Of a DNA stretch of 64,000 nt, positions 27,659 through 37,437 are shown in pieces. This DNA comes from UBA5429 sp942493315 (lineage in GTDB: Bacteria > Bacteroidota > Bacteroidia > Bacteroidales > WCHB1-69), in the NCBI GenBank assembly GCA_942493315.1, contig OW818690.1:2604001-2668000 (forward strand), written 5' to 3'. Below the pieces are notes generated by a model. The model saw only the letters and a list, made by a program, of their open reading frames with translations, did no database searches and had not been told where the DNA came from. The stretch's first letter is position 1; each line of letters opens with the position of its first letter. A program made the translations under genes and the position numbers.

Positions 27659-29093
27659 CAACGCTTCCCTCCAAGCTAATCGCTAACAATTTCTGAGCTT
27701 CAACTGCAAATTCCATAGGTAATTTATTTAAAACATCTTTGGCGTACCCATTCACAATTAGAGAAATAGCAGCTTCTTTGTCGATACCACGTTGTTGACA
27801 ATAAAATAATTGTTCATCAGATATCTTAGATGTAGTGGCTTCATGTTCCAAAATAGAACTTTTATTATTGCAATCAATATAGGGCCAGGTATGAGCTCCA
27901 CATTGATCACCCATTAAAAGAGAATCACATTGGGAGAAATTTCTGGAGTTTTCAGCTTTTTTGCTCACTCTAACCAATCCACGATAACTATTTTGGCTTT
28001 TACCTGCAGAAATCCCTTTAGAAACAATCAAACTCTTGGTATTTTTACCAAGATGGATCATTTTTGTTCCTGTATCAGCTTGTTGATAATGATTGGTAAG
28101 AGCAACTGAATAGAATTCTCCAATTGAATTATCCCCTTGTAAAACACAAGATGGATATTTCCAAGTAACAGCTGAGCCGGTTTCTACTTGTGTCCAGGAT
28201 ATTTTAGAGAAATCCCCTTTACATAACCCTCTTTTAGTCACGAAGTTATAGATACCACCTTTTCCTTCTTTATCTCCAGGATACCAATTTTGAACTGTTG
28301 AATATTTTACTTCTGCATGATCTAATGCCACGATTTCAACAACGGCTGCATGTAATTGATTTTCATCACGTTGTGGTGCAGTACACCCTTCCATATAACT
28401 AACATACGCCCCTTCATCAGCAATAAGTAACGTACGCTCAAATTGTCCGGAATTCGCGGCATTTATTCTGAAATAAGTGGATAATTCCATCGGACATCTT
28501 ACACCTTTTGGAACATAACAAAACGATCCTTCGCTAAAAACGGCAGAGTTCAAAGCTGCAAAAAAATTATCACTGTATGGGACAACTGATCCCATATATT
28601 TTTGAACTAAATCAGGGTGTTTTTGGACAGCTTCCCCAAATGAACAAAAAATGATTCCTTGTTTTTCTAATGTGTCAGAAAAAGTAGTTTTTACTGAAAT
28701 AGAATCAATAACAGCATCAACAGCTACTCCAGCTAAGGCTTTTTGTTCATTTAAACTGATGCCTAATTTGTTAAATGTATCCAATAACTCAGGATCCACT
28801 TCATCCAAACTTGTTAACTCTTTTTTTTGTTTTGGTATTGCTAAATAAATAATATCCTGATATTTAGGTTTTTCAAATTCTAAATGAGCCCATTCAGGTT
28901 GTTCCAATGTTAACCATTTTTTATACGCTTTTAAACGAAAATCAAGAAGCCATTCTGGTTCGTTTTTCCGTGCTGAAATCAACCTAATTACATTTTCATT
29001 TAATCCTATTGGGAACTCTTCTATATCAATATCTGATACAAATCCATATTTATATTCACCTTCGGTTATATTTTCTATAATTTCATTTGCCAT
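27654..29093 (-). CDS. sufB: Fe-S cluster assembly protein SufB
   Basis: 479 residues from MANEIIENITEGEYKYGF; an alternative start two codons earlier (29099) is possible, and the longest ORF extends past the promoter box. Family motifs include SEGSFCYVPKGVRCPMELSTYFRIN, EGCTAPQRDENQLHAAVVEI and the C-terminal SQCDSLLMGDQCGAHTWPYI with the conserved scaffold cysteine region and the EHEATTSKI segment. SufB is the scaffold of the SufBCD complex, which builds Fe-S clusters for enzymes such as HydF and KamA in this window. sufC and sufD are not adjacent on either side, which is unusual. Confidence 0.95.
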   Translation of the reverse strand: MANEIIENITEGEYKYGFVSDIDIEEFPIGLNENVIRLISARKNEPEWLLDFRLKAYKKWLTLEQPEWAHLEFEKPKYQDIIYLAIPKQKKELTSLDEVDPELLDTFNKLGISLNEQKALAGVAVDAVIDSISVKTTFSDTLEKQGIIFCSFGEAVQKHPDLVQKYMGSVVPYSDNFFAALNSAVFSEGSFCYVPKGVRCPMELSTYFRINAANSGQFERTLLIADEGAYVSYMEGCTAPQRDENQLHAAVVEIVALDHAEVKYSTVQNWYPGDKEGKGGIYNFVTKRGLCKGDFSKISWTQVETGSAVTWKYPSCVLQGDNSIGEFYSVALTNHYQQADTGTKMIHLGKNTKSLIVSKGISAGKSQNSYRGLVRVSKKAENSRNFSQCDSLLMGDQCGAHTWPYIDCNNKSSILEHEATTSKISDEQLFYCQQRGIDKEAAISLIVNGYAKDVLNKLPMEFAVEAQKLLAISLEGSVG

Positions 29094-29112
29094 TATCATT
29101 CGAATTAATATG

Positions 29113-29120
29113 CAAAAGTA
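29113..29120 (-). promoter_or_regulatory. Promoter -7 box for sufB
   Basis: TACTTTTG on the minus strand, about 20 bases from the sufB start; it lies inside the longest ORF and so rules out the upstream start. Confidence 0.6.
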
Positions 29121-29231
29121 CAAAAAAATGTGTAATTTTTCGCTGTATTGATGAATTCAATACATGATATTGGTATAATCTTAGAATACAGATGACTCAG
29201 ATTAATTAGATATTGACGAATTTATAAAATA

Positions 29232-30137
29232 CTATTTTAAGGCTGCAATTGAATCACACAATGCTTGAGTTACCTTTTGTCCCGATTTATAATAAAGGTG
29301 ATTTCCATCAGTTGATTGATATAGATCATAATCTAAACTGAAATTAAAATATCTTACATTATATTCTTGAGAAATTCCGGAAATGATTTCATTAAAATTG
29401 TACATGAAATTTTGTTCAAGTTGAAACATCTCTTTTGAAGTCGGAAGTCTTACCAAATAGACATCTCCATGTTTTTTAAACAGTTCAATTATTTTTTTTA
29501 AATAAAAAATACGATTTTTGGAATATACTTTTTTCGTATGCAATTTGTAATATTCTGCCAAACAAGTTTTTTGACTTTTAAAATAATCTGCTTGGTTCCA
29601 TTGAAAATTTACTTCTAACCAACCATCGTGATGTAGTTCAACTTTTCGTTTTGGATTTGTTTTTCTAAAGAACTCTCTCCAAGGTGAAATATTATTTTTA
29701 AAAAGATATTCAAAATTTGGATTTACATTTACAAAATACATATTACTTAATATAGCTTCAGTATTTAAGTTTTCTTTACCATCTGGAGTTATATATGAGG
29801 TTATACTAAAAGGATCAACACATATAATATAAATACCATTTTTGGATTCTTTATCAAATTTTTTTTTAATACTTTTATAGTAAACTTCACCATATGGAGA
29901 ATGATTAATCGTAAAAGAATAATTGAAAAAATCTTTTTTAAAATTGGATTTCAATATAGAAGGGATAATACCTTGAGCCGCACGAGAAGAACCAATTATC
30001 AAATTTTGTTGTTTTGGTGAAGTAAATCGTAAATAGAATGGATCAATGAACCCGTCAGCATAAATAATTGTTGTAATTAGAAAAAAAACAATTGGGAAAA
30101 TGCAGAAAAATAGTATCTGTTTCAAAAATTTCTTCAT
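29232..30137 (-). CDS. SGNH-like exported protein paired with an MBOAT acyltransferase
   Basis: 301 residues with one N-terminal membrane anchor (about 5-28). IIGSSRAAQGI (about 47-57) resembles the GxSR block of SGNH-type O-acetyl transferases, and QSTDGNHLYYKSG near the C-terminus supplies the Asp-x-x-His pair, so a Ser51-Asp-His triad is plausible. AlgX/AlgJ and DltD-type proteins pair in this way with MBOAT proteins to acylate surface polymers. The gene begins four bases after the MBOAT stop, which supports a joint function. Substrate unknown; family placement rests on short motifs and context. Confidence 0.6.
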   Translation of the reverse strand: MKKFLKQILFFCIFPIVFFLITTIIYADGFIDPFYLRFTSPKQQNLIIGSSRAAQGIIPSILKSNFKKDFFNYSFTINHSPYGEVYYKSIKKKFDKESKNGIYIICVDPFSITSYITPDGKENLNTEAILSNMYFVNVNPNFEYLFKNNISPWREFFRKTNPKRKVELHHDGWLEVNFQWNQADYFKSQKTCLAEYYKLHTKKVYSKNRIFYLKKIIELFKKHGDVYLVRLPTSKEMFQLEQNFMYNFNEIISGISQEYNVRYFNFSLDYDLYQSTDGNHLYYKSGQKVTQALCDSIAALK

Positions 30138-30141
30138 AATA

Positions 30142-31611
30142 CTAAAATTGGAAATAGATAAATTGTGCTTGTTTTGCCCCTAACATTGCAATTAACAAAA
30201 TAATCAAATAATAAATAGTTATTCTTACCCATTTTTGTTTGAAAAGACCCATAATTTCTAATCCATGTTGTTTTTTTCTTTGAAACCATTCTACCAATAC
30301 TAGTATCGCAATAAATATGGTAATCTTGGTAAGGTTATCATTTATAATACTGACTTTTAATGGTGATGTAAATAATGAACGATCAAAAATTCCAGATAGA
30401 TAGCTTCCTAAATGTTTAATATTGTTGGCTCTGAATATGATCCATCCAAAAAGTACCAAAATAAATGTTAATCCCATTTGAAAGAACTCTTTAATCGAAG
30501 GGAATAACTTGTTTTCTGCAACAATACCTGTATTTCGCCTGTTTTTATTCATTAGAAGTAATGGGAGAAATAATAATGCATGAAATGCTCCCCATATAAC
30601 AAAAGTCCAATTGGCACCATGCCACAATCCACTGACTAAAAATATGATCATGGTATTTCTTATAGATGCCCATTTTCCTTTTCGGCTTCCTCCTAATGGA
30701 ATATAAATATAATCTCTGAACCAAGTAGTTAAAGATATATGCCATCTTCTCCAAAATTCAGCAATATCTCTACTGAAATAAGGATAATTGAAGTTTCGCA
30801 TCAACTTTATTCCAAATAATCGTCCAGTTCCAATAGCAATATCAGAATACCCGGAAAAATCTCCATAAATTTGAAATGCAAAACAAATTGCTCCTATCAC
30901 TAATGCACTTCCCGGCATATCTGAAGAATTATTAAAAATATGATTGGCTAACATTGCACAATTATCGGCAACTACAATTTTTTTAAACAATCCCCACAAA
31001 ATTTGCCGCCCCCCATCAACAGCATCAGTATAATTAAATACTCTTGGTTTATAAAACTGGGGAAGTAAATTGGTTGCTCTTTCAATTGGACCTGCTACTA
31101 ATTGCGGGAAAAATGATACATAAGATAAAAAAGAAACGACATCTTTAGTTGCTACAATATCTCTTCTGTAAACATCAATAGTATAACTTAAAGCTTGAAA
31201 AGTATAAAAACTGATTCCAACAGGCAAAATAACTTTTAAAGTGGTAGCCTCTAATGTGATTCCCATTGAAGCAAATAGATCAATAAAGTTTGCAACAAAG
31301 AAATTATAATATTTGAAAAAGCCTAATATCCCTAAGTTTAAAATTAAATTAGCTGCGGTAATCCATTTTCTTTTATTAAATTTGGTTGGTGTTTCATTGT
31401 CGTAATGTTGTACTAATACACCACTTCCCCATGAACATATTGATGTTAAAGCAATTAATAATAAAAACTTCCAATCCCACCACCCATAAAATAGATAACT
31501 TACAGCTAAAATAAAGAGATTTTGAAGTTTTAAATTTCTTTGAAATATAAACCAATACGATAAAAAAACTAAAGGTAGAAATATCGCAAATTCGTAAGAG
31601 TTAAATAACAT
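30142..31611 (-). CDS. MBOAT-family O-acyltransferase (AlgI/DltB-like)
   Basis: 489 residues with about ten membrane segments. Family signatures are QLVAGPIERA (about 163-172), YPYFSRDIAEFWRRWHISLTTWFRDYIYIPLGG and SGLWHGANWTFVIWGAFH, where the His of LWHGANW is the expected catalytic residue. AlgI/PatA-type enzymes pass acetyl groups across the membrane to exported polysaccharides or peptidoglycan. The SGNH-like gene downstream is the likely extracytoplasmic partner. It has its own promoter box, divergent from the oadA-like gene. Confidence 0.92.
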   Translation of the reverse strand: MLFNSYEFAIFLPLVFLSYWFIFQRNLKLQNLFILAVSYLFYGWWDWKFLLLIALTSICSWGSGVLVQHYDNETPTKFNKRKWITAANLILNLGILGFFKYYNFFVANFIDLFASMGITLEATTLKVILPVGISFYTFQALSYTIDVYRRDIVATKDVVSFLSYVSFFPQLVAGPIERATNLLPQFYKPRVFNYTDAVDGGRQILWGLFKKIVVADNCAMLANHIFNNSSDMPGSALVIGAICFAFQIYGDFSGYSDIAIGTGRLFGIKLMRNFNYPYFSRDIAEFWRRWHISLTTWFRDYIYIPLGGSRKGKWASIRNTMIIFLVSGLWHGANWTFVIWGAFHALLFLPLLLMNKNRRNTGIVAENKLFPSIKEFFQMGLTFILVLFGWIIFRANNIKHLGSYLSGIFDRSLFTSPLKVSIINDNLTKITIFIAILVLVEWFQRKKQHGLEIMGLFKQKWVRITIYYLIILLIAMLGAKQAQFIYFQF

Positions 31612-31632
31612 AAAAGTCTTTTAAATAATCGG

Positions 31633-31640
31633 CAAAAATA
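31633..31640 (-). promoter_or_regulatory. Promoter -7 box for the MBOAT-SGNH operon
   Basis: TATTTTTG on the minus strand, 21 bases from the MBOAT start. Confidence 0.6.
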
Positions 31641-31674
31641 CACAAAAATTTTAAAAATAATTGATCTTTTTTAG

Positions 31675-31682
31675 TATCTTTG
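31675..31682 (+). promoter_or_regulatory. Promoter -7 box for the oadA-like gene
   Basis: TATCTTTG, about 70 bases before the start codon. The leader is AT-rich and holds a short TTTATTAAATAAA palindrome but no recognised riboswitch. Confidence 0.6.
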
Positions 31683-31751
31683 CTTAACAAAAAAAATGGA
31701 AAATATTTGAATTAAATACTTGTTTATTAAATAAATACAAATTATAATATA

Positions 31752-33539
31752 ATGAAAAGAAAAATTGAATTTTGTTTGGTGTATAGAGATATGTGGCAAT
31801 CTTCAGGAAAATATGTACCTAGAGTAGATCAATTAAAAAGAATCGCTCCGGTGATTATTGAAATGGGCTGTTTTAGTCGTGTAGAAACTAATGGAGGTGC
31901 ATCTGAACAAGTAAATTTGTTGTATGGTGAAAATCCAAATATCGCAGTTAGAGAATGGGTGAAACCTTTTAATGAAGCCGGAATCCAAACTATGATGCTA
32001 GAAAGAGCATTGAATGGATTAAGAATGTATCCCGTTCCTGCTGATGTCCGCCAGTTGATGTTTAAAGTGAAAAAAGCTCAAGGTGTTGATGTTTCCCGTT
32101 CTTTTTGTGGATTAAATGATCCTAGAAATCTGGAACTTTCTATCAAATATGCCAAGGAAGCAGGTATGATCTCACAAGCCGCATTAAGTATTACCTATTC
32201 TGATATTCACACAGTGGAATATTATATGGATTTGGTGGACAAAGTGGTCGCTTATGGTGCTGATGAGATTGGTCTGAAAGATATGGCCGGTATCGGACGA
32301 CCCGTTACTCTAGGAAAATTGGTGACTGAAATCAAAACAAAATACCCTCACTTACGTGTTCATTATCACGGCCACTCAGGTCCGGGTTTTTCTGTGGCTT
32401 CTATGTTAGAAGTGGCAAAAGCTGGTGCGGATATCCTCGATGTTGCTATGGAACCACTCTCCTGGGGTATGGTTCACCCTGATGTGATCACCATTCAGGC
32501 AATGCTAAAAGATGCCGGTTTTGATGTTCCCGAAATCAATATGAATGCTTACATGCAAGCCAGAAGTTTGACTCAAGAGTTTATGGATGACTTCCTGATC
32601 TATTTTATTGATCCCAAAAACAAACATACTTCATCATTACTTGTTGGCTGCGGTTTACCAGGCGGAATGATGGGTTCCCTTATGGCTGATCTTAAAGGAG
32701 TTCATAATGCTATCAATATGTTCCTTAGAAAAGATGGTAAAAAAGAACTCACTGAAGATGAATTGCTAGTTCAACTTTTTGAAGAAGTGGCTTATGTTTG
32801 GCCAAAAGTGGGAAATCCTCCTTTGGTAACACCATTCAGTCAATATGTTAAAAACATCGCTTTGATGAATATCCTGCAAATGGCTCAGGGAAAAGAACGC
32901 TATTCGCAAATGGATAAAAATACATGGGATATGATTTTAGGTAAAACCGGAAAACTTCCCGGTACTTTAGCCCCTGAAATTATTGAATTAGCTCAAAAGA
33001 ATAATTACGAATTCTTCAATGATACACCACAAACCTATTATCCTGATGAACTAGATAAATACAGAAAAGAGATGGATGATAACGGGTGGGATTACGGTCA
33101 GGATGATGAAGAATTGTTTGAATTAGCTATGCACGATCGTCAATACCGCGATTTTAAATCAGGTGTAGCTAAAACTAAATTTGAAGAGGAATTAGCAGCA
33201 GCAAAACAAAAATCTAATATTCAAGTGATTACAAAAGTTTTGAAATCTCCTGAATTGGAAAAAGAGGAGATGATTGCCCGTGCGGAAGCCAAATATCCCG
33301 GAGCTAAACAAATTGTGGCTCCTGTTGGAGGTATCGTAATTTGGGAAATTAATGTGAATGAAAAATCGATGCCTAAACCTATTGGAACCAGATTTAATGA
33401 AAATGATATCGTTTGCTTTATTACAGCTTATTACGGACAAGAGGAAGTTAAATCATTGTATAATGGTCAACTTTGTGAAGTGATCGTTGGACATGGCGAA
33501 AAGGTGAAAAAAGGGGATATAATCGCTTTTATAAATTAG
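31752..33539 (+). CDS. OadA / pyruvate carboxylase subunit B-like carboxyltransferase
   Basis: 595 residues. The N-terminal HMGL-like TIM barrel (1 to about 290) carries YRDMWQSS (metal-binding Asp), GLKDMAGI (lysine of the carboxyltransferase site) and VHYHGHSGPG (metal-binding His pair). A conserved carboxylase region follows (about 300-450). The C-terminus (about 515-595) has the biotinyl-domain pattern ending GEKVKKGDIIAFIN, but the usual AMKM biotinylation site is replaced by AYYGQEEV, with no lysine at the expected position. It may therefore use a separate biotin carrier or have another role. Family roles are oxaloacetate decarboxylation or pyruvate carboxylation. Single-gene unit. Confidence 0.85.
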   Translation: MKRKIEFCLVYRDMWQSSGKYVPRVDQLKRIAPVIIEMGCFSRVETNGGASEQVNLLYGENPNIAVREWVKPFNEAGIQTMMLERALNGLRMYPVPADVRQLMFKVKKAQGVDVSRSFCGLNDPRNLELSIKYAKEAGMISQAALSITYSDIHTVEYYMDLVDKVVAYGADEIGLKDMAGIGRPVTLGKLVTEIKTKYPHLRVHYHGHSGPGFSVASMLEVAKAGADILDVAMEPLSWGMVHPDVITIQAMLKDAGFDVPEINMNAYMQARSLTQEFMDDFLIYFIDPKNKHTSSLLVGCGLPGGMMGSLMADLKGVHNAINMFLRKDGKKELTEDELLVQLFEEVAYVWPKVGNPPLVTPFSQYVKNIALMNILQMAQGKERYSQMDKNTWDMILGKTGKLPGTLAPEIIELAQKNNYEFFNDTPQTYYPDELDKYRKEMDDNGWDYGQDDEELFELAMHDRQYRDFKSGVAKTKFEEELAAAKQKSNIQVITKVLKSPELEKEEMIARAEAKYPGAKQIVAPVGGIVIWEINVNEKSMPKPIGTRFNENDIVCFITAYYGQEEVKSLYNGQLCEVIVGHGEKVKKGDIIAFIN

Positions 33540-33559
33540 AATTTTTTTATTTCATATTA

Positions 33560-34126
33560 TTATTGTACCCACTTTCCTACAAAACGGAATAGTGGGTACG
33601 CTAATATAAATCCTAATGTAAATCCTGATAATACATCAAGAGGATAATGAACACCTAAGTAAATACGGGTATATCCCATTAATAATGACCAGATTATAGC
33701 TGATACAATGATCCATTTTCTTTTTTTCGATAAGAAAAAAATGATAAATAGGGCGAAAACCATTGAGTTTGCAGCATGTGCAGACGGGTATCCAAAAACA
33801 CCCCCTTTGTAAAATGTGCCATCACTTTTTTGATATAAATGAATTTGATCTTGTAAATCAATTTCTCTTGATGGTCTAGGTCTTTCTGTGGTTCGTTTAA
33901 TAATGTTACAAGTTTGATCTGATACTATAATGGCTACTATAAGAGCCACAATGGGAATCAAACTCATTTTTTTGAATTTTCTGATTGTGAAATAGAGTAC
34001 AACCAAATATAATGGAATCCAGAACCAGGTTTGAGTTAATACATAAATAATCGGATCTAACCATAAAACATGAAGGCTATTCAGAAATAAAAAAAGTTGT
34101 TGGTCTAAGTGAATGATCGTTTCCAT
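33560..34126 (-). CDS. PAP2-family membrane phosphatase
   Basis: 188 residues from METIIHLDQQLFLF; the longer ORF would overlap the namZ stop, while this start sits one base after it. The three PAP2 motifs are present: KRTTERPRP, PSAHAANS (PSGH variant) and YTRIYLGVHYPLD, with about five membrane helices. Family members remove phosphate from undecaprenyl pyrophosphate, phosphatidic acid or lipid A. Pairing with the muramidase NamZ upstream suggests a cell-wall or lipid-carrier recycling role; that is inference from context. Confidence 0.87.
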   Translation of the reverse strand: METIIHLDQQLFLFLNSLHVLWLDPIIYVLTQTWFWIPLYLVVLYFTIRKFKKMSLIPIVALIVAIIVSDQTCNIIKRTTERPRPSREIDLQDQIHLYQKSDGTFYKGGVFGYPSAHAANSMVFALFIIFFLSKKRKWIIVSAIIWSLLMGYTRIYLGVHYPLDVLSGFTLGFILAYPLFRFVGKWVQ

Positions 34127-34127
34127 A

Positions 34128-35303
34128 TTATTCAAAATCAGGATATAGTAAATATTTTTTTCGTATAGTTTTAAATAGAGAAATACCTTTTGCCCAAGAT
34201 TTTCTGATCTCTTCTTCACTTTTCCCTTTGATGATCTGCCATCTGAAAGTACTATTTCCTGCTAATTTGTCAAAAAATAGATTTTTTAAGAAAAATGTGG
34301 AAGAATCAGGATATAATGCGTATGCCTGTATCAAAAAACTGATCTCAATTCTGTTGGATTTTTCCAAGTTTTGACGAGCAAAGTCTGTTAAATTGTATCC
34401 TCTGCACTTTTCTCCTTTTAATGGTGGGTTTTCAGATACTCCTTTGATAGGTTGAGGCGTGAAATAATAATCACCTCCGGTAAAATTTGGATTCCCATAC
34501 ACTTGAAATGGAATTTCAGTTCCTCGTCCTAAACTGATATTAGTTCCTTCAAAAAAGCATAAAGTAGGATATAAATAAATCGATTCATCTGTTTTTAAAT
34601 TAGGAGATGGAGGGTAGGGAAGTGAATAGCGCATTTTATGGTCATAAGCATTCATCGTAATGATCTCTAAATCACAGGTTAAGCTGTATTTTAACCATTT
34701 TTCACCATTGATCATTTGTGCATATTCACCAATGGTCATTCCATGAACAACAGGAATAGGGTGCATTCCAATAAAGGATTTATATTTCTCTTCTAAAATT
34801 GGGCCATCTACAAAATATCCATTTGGATTTGGACGATCCAAAACAATCACTTTTACATGATTTTCAGCAGCAGCTTCCATTATATAATGAAGAGTGGAAA
34901 TATAAGTATAAAAACGACATCCAACATCTTGAATATCAAAAATGATAATGTCGATATTTTGCATTTGTTCTTTTGTTGGTTTTTTATTATTTCCATACAA
35001 TGAAACAATCGGAATCCCTGTTTTAGAGTCTTTTCCATTTTCAATATGCGCCCCGGCTTCTGAATCACCGCGAAAACCGTGTTCAGGTGCAAAAATTTTA
35101 ACAATGTTAATTTTTAAGTTCCATAGTGTATCCACTAAATGAATAGAGCCAATTTTTGAAGTTTGATTTCCGCAAATAGCCACTCTTTGATTCAGTAATT
35201 TAGGAATATAGATTTCTGTTCTTTCAGAACCGGTTTTAATTTGAGCAATTGCAAGTAAAGGAAATAATAAAAGAAAAAACAGAATTTGATTAGTATATTT
35301 CAT
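34128..35303 (-). CDS. namZ: Exo-beta-N-acetylmuramidase NamZ-like (DUF1343, GH171)
   Basis: 391 residues from MKYTNQILFFLLLFPLLAIA, a signal peptide; the longer ORF contains the -7 box at 35343-35350. The family pattern is clear: LLNQRVAICGNQTSKIG, IFAPEHGFRGDSEAGAHI, SLYGNNKKPT, IIFDIQDVGCRFYTYISTLHYIMEAAAE and LDRPNPNGYFVDGPIL. NamZ removes terminal MurNAc from peptidoglycan fragments in the periplasm, part of wall recycling. The PAP2 gene follows with a one-base gap. Confidence 0.88.
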   Translation of the reverse strand: MKYTNQILFFLLLFPLLAIAQIKTGSERTEIYIPKLLNQRVAICGNQTSKIGSIHLVDTLWNLKINIVKIFAPEHGFRGDSEAGAHIENGKDSKTGIPIVSLYGNNKKPTKEQMQNIDIIIFDIQDVGCRFYTYISTLHYIMEAAAENHVKVIVLDRPNPNGYFVDGPILEEKYKSFIGMHPIPVVHGMTIGEYAQMINGEKWLKYSLTCDLEIITMNAYDHKMRYSLPYPPSPNLKTDESIYLYPTLCFFEGTNISLGRGTEIPFQVYGNPNFTGGDYYFTPQPIKGVSENPPLKGEKCRGYNLTDFARQNLEKSNRIEISFLIQAYALYPDSSTFFLKNLFFDKLAGNSTFRWQIIKGKSEEEIRKSWAKGISLFKTIRKKYLLYPDFE

Positions 35304-35342
35304 GTAACAAAAGAGTTTAAAAATACATATATTATTATAGAA

Positions 35343-35350
35343 CAAAGTTA
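35343..35350 (-). promoter_or_regulatory. Promoter -7 box for namZ-PAP2
   Basis: TAACTTTG on the minus strand, 39 bases upstream of the namZ ATG and just past the gdhA terminator. Confidence 0.6.
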
Positions 35351-35368
35351 CGATAAAAAGTTAAATAA

Positions 35369-35397
35369 AAAAAGGTTGTCGAATGACAACCTTTTTT
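35369..35397 (-). terminator. Rho-independent terminator after gdhA
   Basis: AAGGTTGTC, a GAAT loop and GACAACCTT form a perfect stem flanked by A and T runs. It lies 22 bases past the gdhA stop, between it and the namZ promoter. Confidence 0.88.
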
Positions 35398-35418
35398 AAG
35401 ATATTAAGATAAGGAAGC

Positions 35419-36759
<1,341 letters not shown>

Positions 36760-36807
36760 AATATTTGTTTAATAAAATTTAGTAATAAATGTACCATTTT
36801 GGTGGTG

Positions 36808-36815
36808 CAAAAGTA
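36808..36815 (-). promoter_or_regulatory. Promoter -7 box for gdhA
   Basis: TACTTTTG on the minus strand, 49 bases from the gdhA start. The region from here to 36912 is AT-rich with nothing else recognised. Confidence 0.6.
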
Positions 36816-36912
36816 AAACATTTTATTCATATAAAAAAACATTTTTGAAAATTTTTTATTATTTTTTTAAAACCCAAAATTACCATCATTTTAGATCATT
36901 TTTCAACAAACA

Positions 36913-37031
36913 CTCTTAACATTTATCTATTATTTAAGATCTATTATCTCTTATTTTTTATCTTTTTCACAATTCATTTTTCATTTTTCATTTTTCATTC
37001 GTCTGTTGTCCGTTGTCCGTTGTCCGTAGTC
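36913..37031 (+). repeat. Heptamer tandem array C (17 units)
   Basis: 119 bases that divide into 17 consecutive 7-mers in one phase. Units drift in steps: an ATTAT/CTTAT series (CTATTAT, CTCTTAT), then ATTTTTC three times, ATTCGTC, TGTTGTC, CGTTGTC twice and CGTAGTC. It ends six bases before the GC-rich left arm of IS copy 2. Confidence 0.75.
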
Positions 37032-37037
37032 TTTTTA

Positions 37038-37240
37038 TTTGGGCATTCCGGCTCGCAAGCTCGCCGTCGGTCTCCGGCCTGTACTCCTCGTTTCGCTGCA
37101 AGGGTCTGAGCGGCCGGGCAGTAGCTCCCAAGGTCGCTCTACCCGGACCGTCATCCCCTAAGCAGCTCAACTTGCGGGGTACCTGGCCTTCGCCCTAATG
37201 CGGGGGTTCATTACCCGACGGAGTGCTTATCCCATATTCT
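37038..37240 (+). repeat. GC-rich repeat, left arm of IS copy 2
   Basis: A sharply GC-rich stretch in an AT-rich genome. It opens TTTGGGCATTCC, carries GTCGGTCTCCGGCCTG and GTAGCTC blocks, and ends with the CCCTAATGCGGGGG and GGGGTTCATTACCCGACGGAG elements. The reverse complement of the right arm (38511-38737) shows the same blocks in the same order. Short ORFs in it on both strands look spurious. Confidence 0.75.
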
Positions 37241-37394
37241 ATGAAATGCAGGCTAAGTTAGTCTCTAAATACTTAAATTTGAATTAATTTCGTAGTTTTC
37301 GTTTTTTTGCTTCCAACTATCACCCTGCTTTTTTTAGAATAGTTTTTTCTGTCATTTTTTTTGATTTTTTGAATCATCTGTTTGTTTTTTTGTT

Positions 37395-37402
37395 TATATT
37401 TG
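37395..37402 (+). promoter_or_regulatory. Promoter -7 box for transposase copy 2
   Basis: TATATTTG behind a T-rich tract and followed by CTCACTAAACTCC, matching the layout at copy 1. Confidence 0.65.
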
Positions 37403-37437
37403 TCCCAGAACTTTATACTCACTAAACTCCAAAAACT

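Noticed and set aside
36988..37198. Overlapping ORFs on both strands in the GC-rich left arm
   Set aside because: Composition-driven open frames inside a non-coding repeat, on both strands at once, with low-complexity Arg/Pro/Ser-rich translations and no start signals.
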